Shown one piece after another: positions 58,706-64,000 of a stretch of DNA of 64,000 nucleotides; the first letter of the stretch is position 1; each line of letters starts with the position of its first letter. A program made the translations under genes and the position numbers. The stretch is from CAZSNT01 sp964607765. GTDB taxonomy: Bacteria; Verrucomicrobiota; Lentisphaeria; Oligosphaerales; JABHEG01. Location: contig CAZSNT010000023.1 in assembly GCA_964607765.1 (NCBI GenBank), positions 1 to 64,000 of the forward strand, in the 5' to 3' direction. The notes beneath the pieces were generated by a model. It saw nothing but the letters and a program-made list of their open reading frames with translations. It made no database searches and had not been told where the DNA came from.

Positions 58706-59479
58706 ATGGGTAGGTGCATCACGAGAGTCCTGACTGCGACGTTCACCGGTCTGCTGCTGTTTCCGGTTGTTGTCATGGCGGCCGGCGAGACGAGTGTCGC
58801 CGGGCAGCTGAAGTTGGACGAGGCGAACCTCGAGACTCTGAAGCAAGTCCTTGACAAGGGCGGGTGGCCGATGCAGGTCATCGTGGCGCTCTCCGTGGTC
58901 GGCACCATGTTCGTGCTCTATTACCTGTTCACAATCCGGGCCGGCGTGTTGTATCCGAAGACTTTCCTGCAGGAAGCGGAGGATGCTGCGGACGAGGGTG
59001 ACGTGGAGGCGTTGGCCGCGATCTGTCAGGACAGTGACTCCGCGGCGGCCCAGATCATCGGCGCCGCGGCGGAACAGATGGCGGGTGAGCACCGTGTGGA
59101 TTACATGATCGTGCGTGATGCGATCGAGGACGAAGGGGCTCGGCAGGCGGGCGTGCTGTGGCAGCGTATCCAGTGGCTGCAGGACATCGCCGTGATCGCC
59201 CCGATGGTCGGTCTTCTGGGAACCGTGCTGGGCATGCTGGATTCGTTCGCCGGCCTCGAAATGGAAGTCGGCGCGGTGATCCCGAAGGCGTTGGCTCAGG
59301 GCGTTGCCAAAGCGCTGATCACGACGGCCGGCGGGCTCTGCGTAGGCATTGCGGCAATGCTGCTGTACGCTTACTTCCGCTGGCGTGTAAACGGGCACAT
59401 TGCCACTCTCGAAAGCGCCTGCAGCCGCGTGTTGCGTCGGTTCATTGCGCGGCGTGGCGCCGGCGGGCAGTTCGGCTGA
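58706..59479 (+). CDS. TolQ/ExbB/MotA-family proton channel protein
   Basis: 257 residues; GAGGAG before the ATG. An N-terminal signal-like segment (TATFTGLLLFPVVVMAA) precedes three membrane helices: QVIVALSVVGTMFVLYYLFT, DIAVIAPMVGLLGTVLGMLD and LITTAGGLCVGIAAMLLYAY. The last two carry the family motif P-x-x-G-L-L-G-T-V-x-G-M. With the next gene it forms a TolQR/ExbBD-type engine using the proton gradient. Ten bases separate the two. Confidence 0.9.
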   Translation: MGRCITRVLTATFTGLLLFPVVVMAAGETSVAGQLKLDEANLETLKQVLDKGGWPMQVIVALSVVGTMFVLYYLFTIRAGVLYPKTFLQEAEDAADEGDVEALAAICQDSDSAAAQIIGAAAEQMAGEHRVDYMIVRDAIEDEGARQAGVLWQRIQWLQDIAVIAPMVGLLGTVLGMLDSFAGLEMEVGAVIPKALAQGVAKALITTAGGLCVGIAAMLLYAYFRWRVNGHIATLESACSRVLRRFIARRGAGGQFG

Positions 59480-59489
59480 GGAGGGCACA

Positions 59490-59903
59490 ATGAACTTCAG
59501 GAAACGTGTTACGGATCAGGAAATGGGCCTGCAGATGGCGCCCATGATCGACATCATGTTCCTGCTGCTGATCTTCTTTATGACCGCCACGTTCCTGGCG
59601 CAGTGGGAGACGAAGGTCGACATCACCGTTCCGACGGCTGATTCCGGCTCACGTGCACAGCGCGACCATGGCGAGATCATCATCAATCTGGACGATGCCG
59701 GGGGCATCTTCATCAACAACGTGCAGAAGAGTCCATCGGAGCTGAAAGAGCTGCTGCGGGAGGTCGCCGACATCTTCAAGGATCAGCCCGTCATCATCAG
59801 GGCTGACAAGGGAACACGCCATGAGAAGGTGATGGAGGTGCTTGACGTTTGCCGGCTTGTGGACATCTGGAACGTTGCCTTTGCCACGCTTCCCCAGAAG
59901 TGA
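59490..59903 (+). CDS. TolR/ExbD-family protein
   Basis: 137 residues. One membrane helix APMIDIMFLLLIFFMTATFL carries the essential Asp of the family (PMIDIMF). The periplasmic domain includes GGIFINNVQKSPSELKELLR and PVIIRADKGTRHEKVMEVLD. It pairs with the TolQ/ExbB protein upstream; the GAGG before its ATG lies ten bases after that stop. Confidence 0.9.
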   Translation: MNFRKRVTDQEMGLQMAPMIDIMFLLLIFFMTATFLAQWETKVDITVPTADSGSRAQRDHGEIIINLDDAGGIFINNVQKSPSELKELLREVADIFKDQPVIIRADKGTRHEKVMEVLDVCRLVDIWNVAFATLPQK

Positions 59904-59959
59904 AGTAAGGTGTCTGCGCCTTTGCGCCACCCAGTCGCCACCTCACGCTCTCGTTGACC

Positions 59960-62371
59960 ATGCTCAATACTCGTCATGCGTGTAGTCAGTATCTTGCTGT
60001 CGCAGCTCTCTGCGTCATCGCTGCCGGTGCTGTGGCCCAGCCTCTGAACCGCGAGACGGACACCCCGAACGACCGGTTCGTGTTCGCCGAGGGGTTGCTC
60101 GTGCGCCAGTTCTACGACCTGGCCGAGAAGGAGCTCCGCTACTTCCTCGACAAGTACCCGGAGCACGACCTGGCGGCCAAGGCCATGTTCCGGTTGATCG
60201 AGTGTCTGAGGGCGCAGGACAAAGTGGGGGACACGCTCAGCGCGATCAACCAGTTCCAGCAACGCTGGGCGACGGACGAGAACGCTCCCAAGCTCTTCCT
60301 GTGGAAGGGCGAGCTGCTCCTGCGCCAGAACAAAGTCACGCAGGCAGTGACCTGTTTCCGGCGCCTCGTCCTGAGCCCCGACACCGTGATCAGAGAGTCG
60401 GCGCTGTACTTTTTGGCCGAGTGTTACACGCGTGAGGATCGGCCGGATCAGGCGCTTCAGTATCACCGCAAGATCGCGGGGCAGCCTTTTGACGGGAAAC
60501 ATCTGTATCGGCCGTTTGCCCTGTTCAGTGTGGCGGCAGCCGCTCAGCATGACGGCGAGTTCGAGGAGGCAGGGAAAGCGTTCACACGCTTGAAGGATGA
60601 GAAGCATGTCCCGCCAAAGCTGCGGGAGGAGGGGATCTACAGGCTTGCCGAGAACCACTTCCTGCAGTCTGAATACCAGGGCGCAATCACCCTCTACGAA
60701 CTGCTTCTGGTCGAATACCCCGAGAGCGCATTCAGCCGCGAAGCACGCAAGCGCCGGACCTGGGCGTACTTCTCGCTGCAGAATTGCGCGAAGGCCAGTG
60801 AGCTGGCCCGGGACTGGCGCAAACGCTACGCGGACGTATTCGACTTCGAGGTGGACTTCATCCAGGGCGCCAGTCTGATGGGGCTGAGCTTTTTCGCGGA
60901 GGCACTGCCTCTGTTCGAGAAGCTGGTGACCGACGCGCGTGTGCCGAAGCACTACGTTGAGCGCTCGCTTTACCAGCAGATCTACTGCCTTCTGCGTGTC
61001 GAGCGCTTCGAGGATGCGGTCGCCAAAGCCGTCGTCTTCACTCGCGATTTCCCCAAGTCCACCGAGCTCGCGGACGTCTGCTACTTCGCTGGGGAAGCGC
61101 TGTACCGGCTGAAGAAGCTGGCGGAGGCCGTTCAGTCCCTACGCCGCGGCATTGCGGCGTTCACCGGTGAGTGGGACTACTTCGCCGACGCACATTTCCG
61201 CCTGACCGAGTGTCTGGAGAGTCAGGACAAGTTCGCCGAGGCGGCGGCAGTGTACCGCAAGCTGTCCGGTGATGCGCGGGTGTCGGGGCAGGCACTTGCC
61301 CTGCTGCGTGCCGGCGAGTGTGAGCGGCGGGCGGGCAACTGGGAGCCTGCGGTCGCCGATTTGGAGAACGTACTGAAGCAATTCCCGAATGCCGCTGACG
61401 AGACACGGGCAGCCATTCTGCATCTTGGTGAGCTCTACGCGGAGAAGGAGCAGTACGACCGTGCCGTGACTTTGATCAAGGGGCTGCTGGCGCGGGAAGG
61501 GGGAGGGAACAGGCCGCAGTTGCTGTTCTTCCTCGGGTACTGGTATTACCAGCAGAGCAAGTACGATGAGGCGGAGAAGCACCTGCGGCTTGCGCTCGCG
61601 GAGAAGAACAGCGGCCAGATCAAAGTCAACGCCAGCTTCTTCCTGGCCGGCGCTCTGCTGGAGCAGGAGAAGAACGAGGAGGCGCTGATCTTGTTCGCCG
61701 AACTCCTGACGCTCCCCGTGGAGAAGCGTCCGGCCTTCAACACGTCTCTTCTGCTTCGGCTGGAAGCGCTCTTCTACGATCGGCGTCAGTATGGTGTGAG
61801 CGAGACCATTTGCCGCTGGCTTCTGACCTGGGAAGACAGCGATGTGGTCTACGCCGCCAGTCTACGCCTTGTCCAGATTCTGCTCGCCCAGAGCCGCCTG
61901 GTGGAGGCCCAGAAGCTGTTGGAGGATCTCCTGGAGAAGGCGCGTAACGGCAAAGTAGGCCGGCCTGGCGGCACGACCCAGGAAGAGATAAAGTCGTACT
62001 TGGGCGAGGTGCTGCTGCATCGGAACGAAAACGATCGGGCAGTCGGGCTGTTCGAGCAGTGTTTGACGCGGTCGGAGCTCAGCATCGAGCACGCGACCCG
62101 GTGTCGTTGGGGCTTGGCCCACATCTTGAAGGAGGAGGACCGACTGAAGCAGGCGTTGCACTACGCGATTCGGGCCTACATTCTCTCGGATCATCCGGTC
62201 TACACGCCCAAAGCCATGTTCATTGCCATTGAGGTCCTGCTCGGACAGCAACAGCCGGAGAAGGCTTTCAGCGTGTGGCGGGAGCTGCGCAAGCGCTACC
62301 CCTCCTACGCCGAACAGAAGCGCCTGGATACGAGAATCAAGAAGCTGGAGCAACGTTTTTCTGAGCCCTAG
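59960..62371 (+). CDS. Secreted TPR-repeat protein of the Tol/Exb operon
   Basis: 803 residues from the ATG at 59960. Signal peptide YLAVAALCVIAAGAVAQP. The rest is about eighteen TPR-like repeats, several of the YbgF/BamD subtype: EKELRYFLDKYPEHDLAAKA, ALILFAELLTLPVEKR and HATRCRWGLAHILKEEDRLK. Such large TPR proteins accompany TolQR in Myxococcales/PVC-like genomes and may connect the energy engine to outer-membrane or motility targets. No catalytic motif. Confidence 0.8.
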   Translation: MLNTRHACSQYLAVAALCVIAAGAVAQPLNRETDTPNDRFVFAEGLLVRQFYDLAEKELRYFLDKYPEHDLAAKAMFRLIECLRAQDKVGDTLSAINQFQQRWATDENAPKLFLWKGELLLRQNKVTQAVTCFRRLVLSPDTVIRESALYFLAECYTREDRPDQALQYHRKIAGQPFDGKHLYRPFALFSVAAAAQHDGEFEEAGKAFTRLKDEKHVPPKLREEGIYRLAENHFLQSEYQGAITLYELLLVEYPESAFSREARKRRTWAYFSLQNCAKASELARDWRKRYADVFDFEVDFIQGASLMGLSFFAEALPLFEKLVTDARVPKHYVERSLYQQIYCLLRVERFEDAVAKAVVFTRDFPKSTELADVCYFAGEALYRLKKLAEAVQSLRRGIAAFTGEWDYFADAHFRLTECLESQDKFAEAAAVYRKLSGDARVSGQALALLRAGECERRAGNWEPAVADLENVLKQFPNAADETRAAILHLGELYAEKEQYDRAVTLIKGLLAREGGGNRPQLLFFLGYWYYQQSKYDEAEKHLRLALAEKNSGQIKVNASFFLAGALLEQEKNEEALILFAELLTLPVEKRPAFNTSLLLRLEALFYDRRQYGVSETICRWLLTWEDSDVVYAASLRLVQILLAQSRLVEAQKLLEDLLEKARNGKVGRPGGTTQEEIKSYLGEVLLHRNENDRAVGLFEQCLTRSELSIEHATRCRWGLAHILKEEDRLKQALHYAIRAYILSDHPVYTPKAMFIAIEVLLGQQQPEKAFSVWRELRKRYPSYAEQKRLDTRIKKLEQRFSEP

Positions 62372-62483
62372 GCTGGCGAAATGAGGGGTAGGGCCTAGTA
62401 TAGTATGAGTGTCACTGCCTGGTGTTGTCCGTTCCCGGTGGGGAGCGGTACCGGGAGACAGCAAGGAAAGAAGCCGATCTGTC

Positions 62484-63029
62484 ATGGCCGGAAGTCCCAA
62501 AGTCATCATCCTCTCCGAGCACCTGCGTGGTCAGTCGTTCGAACTGAACCAGGCCGAGCACGTCATCGGGCGCACGGAGGACTGTGACATCTGTATTCCG
62601 GACCCGACTGTCAGCAGCCATCACTGCAAGCTTGTTCGCGAAGACGGCGAGGGCAACTACATCGTCTGCGATCAGGGGAGCACGAACGGCACGCGAGTCA
62701 ACGGCGTTCGCATTGAGGAGGGCACACCTCACACGCTGGTAAACAGTGACATCCTCCAGGTTGGCGGGGTCGAAATGCTGTTCGACTGCGAGGAAACCCG
62801 CCAGACCGGTGCATCGACGACGCACACGGTGATCAACCTGGAGGAAACGAAGACGGGAGAACTTCCCGTTCCGGAGATGGAGAACTTCTCCCCCTTCAAA
62901 TCGAAAAAGGGCGCCCCGGGGCGTGAGAACAAGAAGGTCGCATTGATACTGGGCGGCGTGATTGCCGCATTGGCAGCGATCGTGGTGATATTCCTTGTCG
63001 TTCTGCTCGTCAAGCTGGTTGTCATGTAG
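62484..63029 (+). CDS. FHA-domain protein with C-terminal membrane anchor
   Basis: 181 residues. The ATG at 62484 follows AAGGAAAG at about 62464. The FHA phosphothreonine-binding domain covers residues about 5-95: HVIGRTEDCDICIPDPTVSS, HHCKLVREDGEGNYIV and QGSTNGTRVNGVRIEEG, with the conserved Arg, Ser, His and Asn. The last 30 residues are a membrane helix (VALILGGVIAALAAIVVIFL). It probably docks a phosphorylated envelope or signalling protein; no Ser/Thr kinase is in the window. Confidence 0.88.
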   Translation: MAGSPKVIILSEHLRGQSFELNQAEHVIGRTEDCDICIPDPTVSSHHCKLVREDGEGNYIVCDQGSTNGTRVNGVRIEEGTPHTLVNSDILQVGGVEMLFDCEETRQTGASTTHTVINLEETKTGELPVPEMENFSPFKSKKGAPGRENKKVALILGGVIAALAAIVVIFLVVLLVKLVVM

Positions 63030-63178
63030 CGGCTCTGCCGCCGACGCTTGACTGCCAGACGCTGTTGCCCGGGCGTCCGTAGTGGGACAGAACCTGGCCT
63101 GCCGCGTCGAGACCGCCTCTCGCTTCCCTTCGATCATCCCATGAATTCGCGTCCTTGTGTTTTTCCAGACAGGTTACT

Positions 63179-64000
63179 ATGACCGACAGGCAACCCACAA
63201 ATCAGCCGGAAGACGATCAGGGCGCACGGCGGCCGCCCCGCCCGGAAGGACGTGCCGCGCTGCCGCCACTGCTGTGGCTGATCCTCATTTTCAGCGTGCC
63301 CCTGGCCGTGTTCTTCTTCAACTACCGGCCGGGGCAGGAAGTGGTCGAGCTGAAGGCGTCGGAGTTCGAGGAGCATCTGACGCAGGACCGCGTGAAGAGC
63401 GCGGTCGTGGTGAAGGACCCGTCTACGGGGATCCGCACCATTGTCGGCGAATACGAGCCCCTGGAGCCGCTTGACGATGTCCCGGTTGGGGTCGATCCGC
63501 CGGCAGACGGCCTGCGACGATACCGAGTCGAGGTGGTCTACTCCGACGCTCTCGATGAGATGGTGCGCAAACACTGCACCGAGCGGGAAGCCAAGACCAA
63601 CACCAACCTGTTCGGCAGCATTCTGATCTCGCTCCTGCCTATCGTCATCCTTGTCGCCCTCATCTATTTCCTGTTCAGCCGCCAGCTGAAAGCGGCCGGG
63701 AGAGGGGCATTGCAGTTCGGCAAGAGCCGGGCACGCATGATGAGCCCGAACCAGGAGCGCGTGACGTTCGAGCACGTGGCGGGCATCGACGAGGCGAAGG
63801 AAGAGGTGGAGGAGGTCATCGACTACCTGAAGGACCCGCAGAAGTTCCAGAAGCTCGGCGGCCGCATCCCGAAGGGCGTGCTCATGATCGGCCCTCCGGG
63901 CACCGGCAAGACGCTGCTGGCACGTGCAATCGCGGGCGAGGCGGACGTGCCGTTCTTCTCGATCAGCGGCTCAGATTTCGTCGAGATGTTCGTGGGCGTG
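63179..64000 (+). CDS. ftsH: ATP-dependent zinc metalloprotease FtsH (5' part, runs off the end)
   Basis: 274 codons are visible and the frame is still open at 64000. The two membrane helices are PPLLWLILIFSVPLAVFFFN and LFGSILISLLPIVILVALIY, with the periplasmic domain between them. The AAA domain begins VTFEHVAGIDEAKEEVEEVI, Walker A is GPPGTGKT (residues about 238-245), and ISGSDFVEMFVGV closes the visible part. It degrades misfolded and regulatory membrane proteins; the zinc protease domain with HEXXH lies beyond the window. Confidence 0.95.
   Translation, partial: MTDRQPTNQPEDDQGARRPPRPEGRAALPPLLWLILIFSVPLAVFFFNYRPGQEVVELKASEFEEHLTQDRVKSAVVVKDPSTGIRTIVGEYEPLEPLDDVPVGVDPPADGLRRYRVEVVYSDALDEMVRKHCTEREAKTNTNLFGSILISLLPIVILVALIYFLFSRQLKAAGRGALQFGKSRARMMSPNQERVTFEHVAGIDEAKEEVEEVIDYLKDPQKFQKLGGRIPKGVLMIGPPGTGKTLLARAIAGEADVPFFSISGSDFVEMFVGV

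Overview
The window is 64 kb of GC-rich (roughly 60-65% by eye), densely coded bacterial chromosome. I saw no rRNA, tRNA, CRISPR, prophage or intact transposase gene. The gene content resembles the PVC/Lentisphaerota-Kiritimatiellota-Planctomycetota type of genome: PQQ-type beta-propeller proteins (one fused to a methyltransferase-like domain), a PhoPQ-activated-pathogenicity-related protein, a DUF6807 (PmoA-like) protein next to a sugar-isomerase barrel, tagaturonate epimerase, many prepilin-like proteins including a LamG fusion, and an odd ACP-like protein. This placement is inference from gene content; no phylogenetic marker was compared. Several promoters look like ordinary sigma70 sites (for example TTGTGT-N17-TATAAT).

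Layout. 0-6 kb: an FtsX-type ABC permease and its likely ATPase, both on the minus strand, separated by an apparent insert holding two small membrane proteins and an MNT nucleotidyltransferase with a decayed HEPN partner. 6-13 kb: a glycosyltransferase coupled to a propeller protein, a repeat-rich gap, then a 1293-residue methyltransferase-like/propeller protein bounded by repeats. 13-20 kb: a broken AAA/DUF4143 ATPase, an AraC regulator, an ACP-like membrane protein, mnmA, a PhoPQ-type hydrolase, a receiver/kinase-like pair and a truncated Mut7-C/ubiquitin-like fragment. 20-28 kb: leuA with a probable attenuator, a CopG/VapC pair, a parvulin, then an FMN riboswitch driving ribBA-ribH-nusB-ftsY. 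28-38 kb: a eukaryotic-type chorismate mutase, a TPR lipoprotein-like or secreted protein, a 29-residue bS22/AURKAIP1-like ribosomal protein, sugar-catabolism genes, an RNase D-like exonuclease, leuCD and a secreted protein with an acidic tail. 38-40 kb: a DinG-family helicase.

40-55 kb is the accessory centre of the window. A four-gene operon of minor pseudopilins (GspH-, GspI-, GspJ- and GspK-like) is present twice in tandem, with its promoter, and a remnant of the gene that precedes copy 2 also lies before copy 1. The GspK-like protein of copy 2 carries a C-terminal C-type lectin domain that copy 1 lacks. Further on come two GspG-like prepilins and a prepilin fused to a LamG-type jelly roll. 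GspK/I/J are known to cap the pseudopilus tip, so the reading offered here is a surface pseudopilus with interchangeable sugar-binding tips. No assembly ATPase, platform protein, secretin or prepilin peptidase is encoded in the window.

55-64 kb: tagaturonate epimerase, a kinase-like/receiver protein, a pseudouridine synthase, a TolQ-TolR-TPR envelope operon, an FHA membrane protein and the start of ftsH, which runs off the end.

Scattered between genes are heptanucleotide repeat arrays (window start, 5944, 19608, 25729, 40194, 52658, 57784), a dispersed 48-bp repeat, a 156-bp inverted-repeat element with flanking 12-bp direct repeats and a 143-bp palindromic element.
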